Assembly (NCBI GenBank): GCA_023664345.1
Contig: JAMPFQ010000019.1
Coordinates: 1 to 64,000, forward strand
Direction: 5' to 3'
Source: Lachnospiraceae bacterium
GTDB taxonomy: Bacteria > Bacillota > Clostridia > Lachnospirales > Lachnospiraceae
DNA length: 64,000 nucleotides
The notes beneath the pieces are model-generated. The model did no database searches, was not told where the DNA came from, and saw only the letters and a list, made by a program, of their open reading frames with translations. Made by a program: the position numbers and the translations under genes. Shown one piece after another: positions 46,674-55,009 of this stretch (position 1 is the first letter of the stretch; each line of letters begins with the position of its first letter).

Positions 46674-46723
46674 AGACTCCCATCCCGCAGAAAAGTTACA
46701 CGAAACAGGTACATTTTTGTTCC
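46674..46723 (-). promoter_or_regulatory. Candidate ECF-type promoters upstream of the sigma gene
   Basis: Minus strand GGAAC (46719-46723) is followed after 16 bp by CGTGT (46698-46702). Overlapping it, TGTAAC (46695-46700) is followed after 16 bp by AGTCT (46674-46678). Both resemble extracytoplasmic-function promoters. The leader between here and the gene holds a 12-bp palindrome GTTTGTACAAAC (46632-46643) and a small GGCTCT/AGAGCC hairpin. Confidence 0.45.
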
Positions 46724-46736
46724 TGAAAAGATTGAA

Positions 46737-46765
46737 TTGAAATCATCTCTTTTTTATATTATGAT
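46737..46765 (+). promoter_or_regulatory. Promoter of the GtrII-like gene
   Basis: TTGAAA (46737-46742), 17-bp spacer, TATGAT (46760-46765). The ~100-nt leader that follows holds the hairpins TTGGAAG/CTTCCAA and GCCCGC/GCGGGC (46836-46851); the second directly precedes the AGGGGGT ribosome site. Confidence 0.65.
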
Positions 46766-46863
46766 GAATACATCATTCAGACGATGATACGGAGGAGTTA
46801 AGTTTGGAAGTAAACTTCCAAATATTGAATTGATGCCCGCTAAAGCGGGCAGGGGGTATACGG

Positions 46864-48414
46864 ATGGATCATACAAAAAAACAGACATTTACCGCTTCGG
46901 CGCTGCTGACACTTCTTTTTTTTACCCTGGCAAACGGATATCGGTTCTTTCATACCCTTTATTCGGGCGATTCCCTGTACATGCTCTATCAGAACAACGC
47001 CGGATGGGAAGTTGCCCTGGGCAGGTTCCTGAAACCTGTCCTCACCCTTTTGCGCGGGGCGCTGGCGGCTCCTTTCCTTATCTCTGTCCTATCCCTTGTA
47101 TGGCTTTGCCTGTCGGTCTATTTCGTTGTGGACTTTCTGGAGATCAAAAGAACGATGTCCATTGCCCTGATCGCCGCCGTCATGTCATGCAACATCACCG
47201 TATTGTCGTTAAGCGCCTCTTTTTTCCCGGATATGGACTTCTACCTGCTGGCTCTGTTCCTGTCCATATTCGGCGTATGGCTCATGAAAAAGGGAAAGCC
47301 GACATACCTGATCGCGGGCAGCCTTTCGCTCTGCGCGTCGCTTGCTATCTATCAGTCCTACATCTGTGTTTCCATCGCCCTGGTGATGATCCATTTCCTT
47401 TATCAGGCACCTGCTTTTCCCTCTTTCCGAAAACTGTTGGAAAAAGCCGCGGGATACCTGTTTTCCTTTATGGCCGCTGCAGCCGTTTACTTTGCGGCCT
47501 GGAAGATACTCCAGTATCTTTTCGACATCTGGACGGCGGATTCCTATAACGGTCTGGCTTCCATAGGCGACTACTCCCAGACAGGCATCGGCTCTATCCT
47601 TGCAGTGACCTGCCAAAATGTCCTGGATCATTTTGTCTACCCGCAGACATTCATCACAAACACGTTCCACGGGGTTTCACTGAACCTGTTCTGGACATGC
47701 CTGCTCCGTTTCTGCAATGCTGCCGTACTGTTAATGATACTGTTTGCTCTGGTCAAAGTAAATATAAAAATCGGGACAAAACTGTGGCAGAAACTGATCC
47801 AGCTGATCATCCTTGTGTTATTTCCCCTGGGAATCAATTTCGTCTGCGTGGTTTCCAGAGGCATGGAACATACGCTGATGATCTATGCCTTTCATTTCGT
47901 ATATATCTTAGCGGTCAAGCTGGCGGAAAACCTTTTCCTGCGCCCTGCAGACCAACCACAGGCCAAAAGTGCACGCATACCCTGGCTGATCACGCTTTCC
48001 GCCGTAACGGTCATATCCTGGTCCAACATTGTATTTTCCAATCAGGTATATCTCCGGAGAAACCTGCAGGAAAATGCCGCTCAGTCTCTTATGACGCGTA
48101 TCGTATACAGCATAGAAGCCAAAGAAGATTACATCCCCGGAGTAACTCCGGTGGCTTTTTCGGGTACTTTTGAAAACAGTCCCTGTATATCGGACACGGA
48201 GCCTTTTGATACGCTTTACCTGTATGGCATGGGGAAAACGATCCTGACATACCCGGGAACCGATCACGCTTTTCTTTCCTATGTGCTAAACGCGAACATG
48301 AACCTGGCCTATGTCAGTTCCGAAGATGAAGCGGTCCAGCAGATGCCCGTTTATCCGGCGGAGGGTTCCATCGCCTATATAGATGGGATGTTGGTGGTAA
48401 AAATATCAGAATAA
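46864..48414 (+). CDS. GtrII-family glucosyltransferase-like membrane protein
   Basis: 516 residues with about ten to twelve transmembrane helices. The N-terminal region matches the GtrII glucosyltransferase family of O-antigen and surface-glycan modification: YRFFHTLYSGDSLYMLYQNNAGWEVALGRFLKP, with the DD/GD acid in the first outer loop, and later ASLAIYQSYICVSIALVMIHFL. It would transfer a sugar from an undecaprenyl-phosphate carrier on the outer membrane face; acceptor unknown. It is a single gene with its own promoter, divergent from the ECF sigma operon. Confidence 0.82.
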   Translation: MDHTKKQTFTASALLTLLFFTLANGYRFFHTLYSGDSLYMLYQNNAGWEVALGRFLKPVLTLLRGALAAPFLISVLSLVWLCLSVYFVVDFLEIKRTMSIALIAAVMSCNITVLSLSASFFPDMDFYLLALFLSIFGVWLMKKGKPTYLIAGSLSLCASLAIYQSYICVSIALVMIHFLYQAPAFPSFRKLLEKAAGYLFSFMAAAAVYFAAWKILQYLFDIWTADSYNGLASIGDYSQTGIGSILAVTCQNVLDHFVYPQTFITNTFHGVSLNLFWTCLLRFCNAAVLLMILFALVKVNIKIGTKLWQKLIQLIILVLFPLGINFVCVVSRGMEHTLMIYAFHFVYILAVKLAENLFLRPADQPQAKSARIPWLITLSAVTVISWSNIVFSNQVYLRRNLQENAAQSLMTRIVYSIEAKEDYIPGVTPVAFSGTFENSPCISDTEPFDTLYLYGMGKTILTYPGTDHAFLSYVLNANMNLAYVSSEDEAVQQMPVYPAEGSIAYIDGMLVVKISE

Positions 48415-48429
48415 AAATAGAAATCTCCC

Positions 48430-48460
48430 TTGACCTTCCACCTTGTGGAAGGTGTATGGT
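48430..48460 (+). promoter_or_regulatory. MerR-type promoter and operator
   Basis: TTGACC (48430-48435) and TATGGT (48455-48460) are separated by a 19-bp spacer, as in MerR-activated promoters. A perfect 9-bp inverted repeat ACCTTCCAC-CTT-GTGGAAGGT (48433-48453) fills the spacer. It lies 59 nt upstream of the merR-like gene, so self-activation is expected. Confidence 0.85.
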
Positions 48461-48518
48461 GACATTGTAAGCAGGCGGCGATCCATCGCCATGGATGCGG
48501 AAAGATGTGGGTTTTATC

Positions 48519-49169
48519 ATGAAGATCAACGAGGTAGAGCAGGCCATAGGTATCACCAAGAAAAACATCCGCTTTTATGAGCAGGAGGGATTATTGAAGC
48601 CTTCACGCAATCTGAGCAACGGCTACAGGGACTACTCCAAAGAAGATCTGGAAACGCTGCGGCAGATCAAACTGCTCCGAAAGCTGGATATCCCTCTGGA
48701 AGAAATCCGGCGGATGCAGTCAGACGACCTCTCCCTTGACGACTGTCTTCACAGACATCTGATCGCGTTAGGCAGAAAGCAGAAGAATCTGGAGGCAAAT
48801 ATAAAATTCTGCCACAGGCTGTTATCAGAGAACGCCCGGCTGGATACCCTGGATATGCAGGGACTGCTTACGGAAATGGAGCACCTGGAGAAGGGAGGTA
48901 CAAAATTCATGGACATTCAAAAGAGAGATAAGCAGCAGCGAAAAAAAGGAGCGTTGACAGGCGCATTATGCGCGATCCTGTTTATGACAGTATTCCTGGG
49001 AATCCTCCTGTGGGCAGCTATCACCAATCCGGCGACGGCGCCGCCGCTGCTGATACTTGTGCTGTTGTTTGCCATACCGATCCTCGGCATCATCGGCACA
49101 CTGATAGCATTAAGAGAGCGTTTCAGGGAAATTGAAGGAGGAGAATTAGATGAAGCTTCTAAATATTGA
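48519..49169 (+). CDS. Membrane-anchored MerR-family regulator
   Basis: About 216 residues from the ATG at 48519; an in-frame ATG at 48495 is possible and neither has a clear ribosome site. The N-terminal MerR winged helix (~1-70: INEVEQAIGITKKNIRFYEQEGLLKPSRNLSNGYRDYSKEDLETL) is followed by the dimerisation coiled coil (~75-125). Two transmembrane helices then take the place of a ligand domain (~145-165 and ~175-198, LLILVLLFAIPILGIIGTLIAL). No metal-binding Cys are seen. The signal may come from the membrane. The operator at 48430-48460 precedes it and the YbjQ gene overlaps its end. Confidence 0.85.
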   Translation: MKINEVEQAIGITKKNIRFYEQEGLLKPSRNLSNGYRDYSKEDLETLRQIKLLRKLDIPLEEIRRMQSDDLSLDDCLHRHLIALGRKQKNLEANIKFCHRLLSENARLDTLDMQGLLTEMEHLEKGGTKFMDIQKRDKQQRKKGALTGALCAILFMTVFLGILLWAAITNPATAPPLLILVLLFAIPILGIIGTLIALRERFREIEGGELDEASKY

Positions 49170-49464
49170 TCATATTCCGGGAAAAGAGATCGAAGCCCTT
49201 GGCATCGTAAAGGGAACTATCGTACACACGAAAAACGTGGGGCGCGATTTTATGGCAGCCATGAAAACACTGGTTGGCGGCGAGTTGGTAGGTTATACCC
49301 AGATGCTCAATGAAGCCAGGCAGATCGCCGTAAAGCGCATGGTGGACGAGGCGCAGGAAATGGGCGCAGATGCCGTGGTCAATGTGCGCTATGGCACTTC
49401 ATCCGTTATGTCCGGCGCCGCGGAAGTCATCGCTTACGGAACCGCAGTAAAAATCTTACAGTGA
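49150..49464 (+). CDS. YbjQ/UPF0145 family protein
   Basis: 104 residues, the whole family length. Typical segments are GIVKGTIVHTKNVGRDFMAAMKTLVGGELVGYTQMLNEAR and MGADAVVNVRYGTSSVMSGAAEVIAYGTAV. It forms small pentameric beta-rich assemblies in solved structures and is annotated as heavy-metal-binding without clear proof. Its start lies 20 nt inside the merR-like gene, with AAGGAGGAG in that gene's last codons, so the two are coupled. It probably serves in the response that the MerR protein senses. Confidence 0.9.
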   Translation: MKLLNIDHIPGKEIEALGIVKGTIVHTKNVGRDFMAAMKTLVGGELVGYTQMLNEARQIAVKRMVDEAQEMGADAVVNVRYGTSSVMSGAAEVIAYGTAVKILQ

Positions 49465-49489
49465 TGATCCGCCACAGATCTTTGTCAAA

Positions 49490-49523
49490 AAGGATGCCGT
49501 ATCAGGGCATCCTTCTCTTTTTA
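49490..49523 (+). terminator. Terminator of the merR-ybjQ operon
   Basis: Stem AAGGATGCC/GGCATCCTT (49490-49514) followed by CTCTTTTT. It also lies just beyond the convergent mecA stop. Confidence 0.85.
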
Positions 49524-50198
49524 ACCGCGCAATTTTCTCAAAGCCTTCGTTTCGATCAGGCAGGTTCCATGTTCCTTGATGGGCGTGGTCTTATCCTCAT
49601 CAGCAGTGTACAGGCTGCCAAACTCCATGGCTTGGACACAGGCCCTGCTGAAGCGTTCATAGGAAGCGCCCCCCTTCCTGAGGAACAAAAAGTAATTGCC
49701 GTCCATCTCGTAAAGTTCACTGTCCATCCGCAGATTTGACGGGATCGCCGCAGCATAACTCATCACATTGGTCAGCACGGAAAAAGCAAACACCGCAAAA
49801 TCCGGTTTCTGCACCGGCTGTCGTCTCGGCTGTTCCATAACAGCGCTGCCGCCGCTTTCCGCCCCGGCCATTCCAATCCTCTCTTTGGTCCTCTCCAAGA
49901 TCTGCTTCATCTCTTTCAGGCACTCGATCAGCTGCTCCCCGTCCCTGAACTCAGCGTCCTTTTCCGAGAAAGTAAGCAGCAGTCCCTGGTCAGGCAGCAT
50001 CATGATCTGCAGGTCAAAGGCAAACTTGGGCGGCTTATACCCCACCTGCTCCTCCGCCTGCTCAATGATCTCCTGCACTACCTCCCTGGCTTTCTCGCTG
50101 CGCAGGATAAAGTCCTTATAGTCAATATCATACTCCTCCAACTCTTCATTAGACAGGAAACACTTTACGGTTCTTTCATCCACTCGTTCAATCTTCAT
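49521..50198 (-). CDS. mecA: MecA-type ClpC adaptor protein
   Basis: 225 residues. The N-terminal domain (~1-80: MKIERVDERTVKCFLSNEELEEYDIDYKDF) is the substrate-binding part of MecA; the C-terminal domain (~125-225: DFAVFAFSVLTNVMSYAAAI ... LYEMDGNYFLFL) is the ClpC-docking part. It delivers proteins to ClpCP for degradation (ComK in Bacillus). The charged linker is normal. It stands alone with its own upstream region. Confidence 0.9.
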   Translation of the reverse strand: MKIERVDERTVKCFLSNEELEEYDIDYKDFILRSEKAREVVQEIIEQAEEQVGYKPPKFAFDLQIMMLPDQGLLLTFSEKDAEFRDGEQLIECLKEMKQILERTKERIGMAGAESGGSAVMEQPRRQPVQKPDFAVFAFSVLTNVMSYAAAIPSNLRMDSELYEMDGNYFLFLRKGGASYERFSRACVQAMEFGSLYTADEDKTTPIKEHGTCLIETKALRKLRG

Positions 50199-50302
50199 AA
50201 TACCATCCCCATAGATACAATGACTTTATTAATTAGTTTATGTGTATCTATGATACCATGATATGACTCATTTTTCAATTATATATCTTTTCCAGTTCAC
50301 GC

Positions 50303-50556
50303 GTCGGACTGACAGATTCACAAATTTCATGCTCGCATGAAATTTTGAATTGGCAGTTCGACGAAGTGTGCGCCATTCTATGAGCAAAAGGAGCTGCGCA
50401 GCAGCGAAAAGTGCCGCCAGGCACGATTTTGCGAATGGCGCACCGTGAACGTCCCCCGCCCAGCCACCAAACAGCTGCGCATGTGCCGCCAGGCACAAGC
50501 CAACCCTTCGACGTGCCGCCAGGCACAAGCAGACTCCCGCATGTGCCGCCAGGCAC
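50303..50556. repeat. Nested palindromes and four GTGCCGCCAGGCAC repeats
   Basis: This fills most of the 368-bp gap 50199-50566, which holds no convincing gene. There is a long imperfect hairpin at about 50302-50363 with a perfect core AAATTTCATGC/GCATGAAATTT (50322-50345). A second has an 11-bp stem GTGCGCCATTC/GAATGGCGCAC (50368-50378 with 50433-50443) and smaller hairpins inside. Four copies of the 14-bp hairpin GTGCCGCCAGGCAC start at 50411, 50483, 50513 and 50543; the last three are exactly 30 bp apart and followed by AAGC. They lie directly behind the permease gene. Confidence 0.8.
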
Positions 50557-50566
50557 AAGCCAGCTT

Positions 50567-53257
50567 TCACTCCGCCTCTCTCAATCTCTCCACCACTGAT
50601 TTCTTTGCCATATACCGATGCGCCCACAGAGGAATCACCACCCCCAACAGGCCAAATACCGGCATCACTGCCATGATCGGCATAACAGTAAAATGATAGC
50701 TGAAAAACCAGAACATCCCGCTCATCACCCGGGCCGCCAACGGCGCGGACACCAGCGTCAGAAGAAACGCCACGGCCACGGCCCCAAGCCCATAATACAG
50801 CCCCTCCATGATCAGCATATTCTTCAGCTGCTTTCCGGTCATTCCCACGGACTGCAATACCGCCAGTTCCCGTTTCCGGGACAATACACTTGTAACGATC
50901 ACATTCACAAAATTCAGCACCCCCACCAGCCCCACGATAAAACTCAGGACGCCGCCGCAGACCGCATACATGCTTCTCATGGATTCAAACGCCGCCGCAA
51001 AGACCGCCTTGCTCTCATAATCATACTGGGAGCCCTCATTCTCCGTGTAATCCGCCAGAAAGCTTTCCATGCGGCTCTCACTGCTGCCGCCGCTCTCTTC
51101 ATCTGCGGAAATCCCGTTCTCCGGCTTTTCCACATCAAAAGCATAATACATCACAGAATCCATGCCCGAGTGCTCCTTAAAGGTATCCGCATTCATAATA
51201 TATTCGCTGGCGGCAAAATAGCGATAATTAAATTGCGATGGCAATTCCACAATAGCTGCCACTTCATATTCCACCAGCCGCCCTCCTACGGGACGGGTCC
51301 TGTAAGGCTGGTCGTCCCGGATGGACTCATAATCGGGATAAACTTCCCCCGTGACCGGATTATAATACTCTATACCCTCTGCATAGCAGATCAGCACCTT
51401 ATCCCCCGGCCGCAGCTGATTGTACGAGGCCACGTCGATTTCCATGTCGCAGACCGCCACATAATTTCCTTCCCCGTAAAGCCTGGAAATATCCCCCTCC
51501 AGCACCTCCAGATGATCCAGGATAAAGGGCTCCATGCCGTAAATCTGCACATTGTCTTGCAAAAGCCCCTGCTCCTTATTCGCATACGCGACGGCATACT
51601 CCATCGTCTCCTCGCTCCAAGAATTATATTTTCTGCGAAATACCTCCTCCGTGATATACTGGTATGCCAAGCCGTTACTGGTATTGCCGTAAGGGAAATT
51701 AATCCCGTATGTCCTGCCGCTATCGGCAATGCCCCCCTGTTCCTTCAATTCCTCGATCAGCTCCTCGCTGACGCCCATATTATAATCCCATCTGCACCGG
51801 AAATAGCTGGCGTCCGCCACCAGGAAATCCGCGTTCATCTTCCGCAGATATTTATCCATGTCAAAGCCCTTTGACAGCGTGACCGTAATATTTAAAAGCA
51901 CCAGCGACAGAGAGAGGGAAATCACCGTGAGCGCCGTCTTCCCGCGGCTCCTGCCCAGATTCGCCCAGGCCATCCGGGGCAGGGAGGCGCCCTTTCCCGT
52001 ACTGCCGGATTTTTTCCTTTTACCGAAAGAGTCCCTTTCCGTGTATCGTACCGCCTCCACAGGAGACACCGACGCCGCCATTTTCCCCGGCTTTCTGCAG
52101 GACACAAAGACCGTGAACAGGGAAAACAGCGCCGATCCGATAAAAATCAGGATGTTCGCGGACACCAGATCCTGTACCCCGTCCAGCTGCTCTATCACAA
52201 TACCCGTGAGCCCGCAGCCCACCAGCCATCCCAGCAGAAGCCCCAGAGGGATCCCCGCCGCAGACAAGCACAGGGCCTGCTGCCGCACCATCCTTTTCAG
52301 CTGCCGCCCGGTGGTGCCGATGGTCTTCAGCATACCGTAAAAGCGGATATCGTTTGCCACGGAGATGCGGAATACATTGTAAATGATCAGGTAGCCCGTA
52401 AAGACGATCAGCGCCAGCATGGCAAGCATCGCCAGCACAAAGGAAAAATCCATACTTTCCAGCAGCTCATAGGAGGTATAGCCCCAGTTCACACCGATGG
52501 GCATATAATTTTCCGCGTTGCTGTCCTCCCCCTGATAGCCGTGGCGTTCCAGAAGCGCCAGCATTTTATCCGGGATGCGGAAAGAATTGTTCAGCATCAC
52601 ATCCATATTCCATGCGCCCGTCATCCCGTCCGTGGGTGTAATGTCATACTCCTCAAATATCTCCTCCGCGCGGCTTAAGGGGATCAGCACATGATCCGCC
52701 ATGCTCACGGAATCATATTCCCAGTAGCCGGAAAGCACAAAGGTCTCCGTGACCTCCGTACCGTCCACCTCGAAAGGCAAAGTAAACTCCGCGCCGATCA
52801 CCGGCTCCACCCCCAGCAGGGACAGGACCATGGTATCCGTGGCGGCTTCCCTGGTGCCTTCTTCGGGAAGAGCCCCCTCCACAGGCTCCAGGAACATCCA
52901 CTTCGCGCTGTTGGCGTCGCAGTAGCTGATTTCCACCTGATACTTGTGAAAGGGCGCCTCATTTGCCATGCCCACGTAGCGGCGCAGTCCGTATTCCCTG
53001 ACAGCCCTGTCCCCGGCAAATTCCTGTACCTGTTCCTCCGTCAGGTATTTCAGCGCACCGTGGGAATAAGTCCCCACCTGGCGGAAATTCTGCGCTTCAT
53101 AGCCATCGTTCACGGACAGCAAGATGGTAAAAAGCGCCGTAAAGAGCACGGTTGTCAGCGCGATCGCCATGACCGACACCAGATTCTTTAATCTCCCCGC
53201 TTTCATTGCGGCGAAGCTGATCCTGCGGATCACCTTTTTATTCGTCACTTTCATCAT
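50567..53257 (-). CDS. FtsX-like ABC transporter permease
   Basis: 896 residues. An N-terminal helix (~28-50), a large extracytoplasmic domain, three helices (~268-400), a cytoplasmic bend, then a second module with a helix at ~440, another outer domain, and three more helices at the C-terminus. This is the two-module MacB/FtsX layout of BceB/VraG-like exporters or lipoprotein/peptide extractors (LVSVMAIALTTVLFTALFTILLSVNDGYE start; FVNVIVTSVLSRKRELAVLQSVGMTGKQLKNML near the end). With the ATPase upstream it probably expels or detaches peptides from the membrane. Its start overlaps the ATPase stop (ATGA). The two-component system at 55.9-57.5 kb is a possible regulator. Confidence 0.9.
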   Translation of the reverse strand: MMKVTNKKVIRRISFAAMKAGRLKNLVSVMAIALTTVLFTALFTILLSVNDGYEAQNFRQVGTYSHGALKYLTEEQVQEFAGDRAVREYGLRRYVGMANEAPFHKYQVEISYCDANSAKWMFLEPVEGALPEEGTREAATDTMVLSLLGVEPVIGAEFTLPFEVDGTEVTETFVLSGYWEYDSVSMADHVLIPLSRAEEIFEEYDITPTDGMTGAWNMDVMLNNSFRIPDKMLALLERHGYQGEDSNAENYMPIGVNWGYTSYELLESMDFSFVLAMLAMLALIVFTGYLIIYNVFRISVANDIRFYGMLKTIGTTGRQLKRMVRQQALCLSAAGIPLGLLLGWLVGCGLTGIVIEQLDGVQDLVSANILIFIGSALFSLFTVFVSCRKPGKMAASVSPVEAVRYTERDSFGKRKKSGSTGKGASLPRMAWANLGRSRGKTALTVISLSLSLVLLNITVTLSKGFDMDKYLRKMNADFLVADASYFRCRWDYNMGVSEELIEELKEQGGIADSGRTYGINFPYGNTSNGLAYQYITEEVFRRKYNSWSEETMEYAVAYANKEQGLLQDNVQIYGMEPFILDHLEVLEGDISRLYGEGNYVAVCDMEIDVASYNQLRPGDKVLICYAEGIEYYNPVTGEVYPDYESIRDDQPYRTRPVGGRLVEYEVAAIVELPSQFNYRYFAASEYIMNADTFKEHSGMDSVMYYAFDVEKPENGISADEESGGSSESRMESFLADYTENEGSQYDYESKAVFAAAFESMRSMYAVCGGVLSFIVGLVGVLNFVNVIVTSVLSRKRELAVLQSVGMTGKQLKNMLIMEGLYYGLGAVAVAFLLTLVSAPLAARVMSGMFWFFSYHFTVMPIMAVMPVFGLLGVVIPLWAHRYMAKKSVVERLREAE

Positions 53258-53988
53258 CTCGCGGCCCCCTCCCGTAAGGAATCGGCAAATTGCCCGCTAT
53301 CGGGTTTTTCCCGCAATGAAGCTGCGTTCTGCACCCGTCCGTCCTCAATGCGTATGATCCGATCCGCCAATTGCGCGATCTCCTCATTATGGGTGATCAT
53401 CACGATGGTCTGCGCGAACTTCCGGCTGGTCACTTTCAGCAGCCCCAGCACATCCTGGCTGGTTTTGGAGTCCAGATTTCCGGTGGGCTCATCCGCCAGG
53501 ACAATGGCGGGTTTCGATGCCAACGCTCTGGCGATGGCCACCCTCTGCTGCTGCCCTCCGGAAAGGTTGTTGGGGAGATTCCGCAGCTTTTCCTTTAACC
53601 CCAGCGTCTCGATGATATTGTCAATGTACGCCCGCTCCGGCTCACTGCCGTCCAGCTGTACCGGAAGCACGATATTTTCATATACGTTCAGCACCGGCAC
53701 CAGATTGTAATTCTGGAACACAAAGCCGATCTTCCTGCGGCGGAATATGGTCAGTTCCTCGTCTTTTAAGGCGAAAATATCTCTGCCGTCCACATATACT
53801 TTCCCGTCCGTGGGCCTGTCAAGCCCTCCCAGCATATGGAGCAGCGTGGATTTTCCACTGCCGGAGGTTCCCACCACCGCCACAAACTCCCCTTTTTCAA
53901 CGCTGATATCCACGCCATCCAAAGCACGGACCTCATTCTCACCTTTTCCGTATATCTTCCTGAGATGATCTGTCGATAAAATTGTCAT
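53254..53988 (-). CDS. ABC transporter ATP-binding protein (LolD/MacB type)
   Basis: About 244 residues from the ATG at 53988, with AAAGGAGG in front; the longer frame lacks a site. Walker A GTSGSGKSTLL, Q-loop FVFQNYNLVPVLNVYENI, signature LSGGQQQRVAIARAL, Walker B IVLADEPTGNLD, and the switch His in MITHNEE are all intact. Drives the FtsX-type permease encoded next to it. Confidence 0.95.
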   Translation of the reverse strand: MTILSTDHLRKIYGKGENEVRALDGVDISVEKGEFVAVVGTSGSGKSTLLHMLGGLDRPTDGKVYVDGRDIFALKDEELTIFRRRKIGFVFQNYNLVPVLNVYENIVLPVQLDGSEPERAYIDNIIETLGLKEKLRNLPNNLSGGQQQRVAIARALASKPAIVLADEPTGNLDSKTSQDVLGLLKVTSRKFAQTIVMITHNEEIAQLADRIIRIEDGRVQNAASLREKPDSGQFADSLREGAAR

Positions 53989-54098
53989 ATGATGCCTCCT
54001 TTGACCGCTTCCAGGCTTTCCCAAAACCGCCGCCTGCTTTTCAGTCTTATTATTACATGACAATCTTTCCAGAATCTTTCCAGATCAGGGGGGAAATC

Positions 54099-54518
54099 TT
54101 ACAAATCTGAAAGAATCTTTTCTATCTCGCCCAGATTGTCCACATCCACAACCGCCCAAAATACCCTTTTCAGGTTCTTACCTTTTAATATCTCTGGCGC
54201 AATTGCAGAATAACTCCCAAATTCCCTGATCAGTTTCGTGCGCAGTTCCTTGATCTTATCACCTTTTTCCCTGCCCTCATACTGATCCAGCGCAAGCTTT
54301 TTCTCCATATCCAGCGCCCTTTTCACCATACGCCAGTCCTGCTCCCGAAACAGCAGTTCATACATTAACCGAAGCATGGCAGCGCCGCAGGCTACAGACT
54401 GCGGGGTGAACTCCACTTTGCTGTTCAGATACAAACCCTTAAAGTCGTTGATATACTTTTTCAGTTCCATATCTTCGCCGCTGTCTGCCATAGAATACCT
54501 GTAAAGTTGCCTGCGCAC
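54099..54518 (-). CDS. Unknown small helical protein, possibly a gene remnant
   Basis: 139 residues, starting at a GTG; no strong ribosome site is visible. The same frame is open further upstream to about 54590 and there overlaps the end of the AbiEii-like gene in another frame. The product is charged and helical (ELLFREQDWRMVKRALDMEKKLALDQYEGREKGDKIKELRTKLIREFG), with no recognised domain. It may be the C-terminal part of a larger gene whose front was lost when the AbiEii-like gene was truncated, or a separate small gene. Confidence 0.45.
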   Translation of the reverse strand: MRRQLYRYSMADSGEDMELKKYINDFKGLYLNSKVEFTPQSVACGAAMLRLMYELLFREQDWRMVKRALDMEKKLALDQYEGREKGDKIKELRTKLIREFGSYSAIAPEILKGKNLKRVFWAVVDVDNLGEIEKILSDL

Positions 54519-54534
54519 ATCCGCGACTACATTT

Positions 54535-55008
54535 TCAATATGATACTCTTCCCCCGGCCTCCTGTCGTGCCATTCCTGCTCCTGTGTCTGTTACATTTCG
54601 TTCCTTATCTGTCAGTACCGAGGGGATATCTGTATAAAAAGTGTGCATCGGAAGATTTGTTTTTGGATTTTTGGGGATATGCTCTCTGAATTTCAACAGA
54701 TTTTCCGTACTAAGCTTTTCTTCTATTTCTCTTAATGCCGCATCTACTTCGTCTTTTGTTCCACTAAAGATCATATCAATATCAACGCTTGTCCGCTGCG
54801 CTTCTCTTGGCAGGTAAAACTGTGTCGCTGCGCCGCCTTTTAAGACAACCCGGTTTCCCAGCAATTCCTGTATCTGTAAGAATAATTCCAGATCCCACAG
54901 GAACAGTTCCAGCCTGGCCATATTTTTAAACCCATATAGTTTCATCCTTTCACTGTACGTTTCCCGTTGAAACGCTTTCCTGTCATGATATAGTTTTGTA
55001 TGATCCAT
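54535..55008 (-). pseudogene. Truncated AbiEii-like nucleotidyltransferase toxin
   Basis: About 157 residues, starting at the ATG with AAGGAGGAATAGA. The nucleotidyltransferase core of AbiEii is present: VVLKGGAATQFYL then RTSVDIDMIFSG (GG...D-x-D metal site). Full AbiEii proteins are near 280-300 residues. Here the homology stops after KTNLPMHTFYTDIPSVLTDKERN, and the last ~20 residues (TDTGAGMARQEAGGRVSY) look unrelated, so the C-terminal half is missing. It is probably inactive as a toxin, or a minimal variant. The start overlaps the end of the AbiEi-like gene. Confidence 0.65.
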
Positions 55009-55009
55009 T

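Noticed and set aside
50275..50556. Open frame encoding a PGGT-rich repeat peptide
   Set aside because: The amino-acid repeats are a by-product of the GTGCCGCCAGGCAC units, which have a better explanation as DNA or RNA hairpins.
50411..50556. Possible CRISPR array
   Set aside because: The repeats are 14 bp, self-complementary, spaced 16-58 bp apart, and there are no cas genes.
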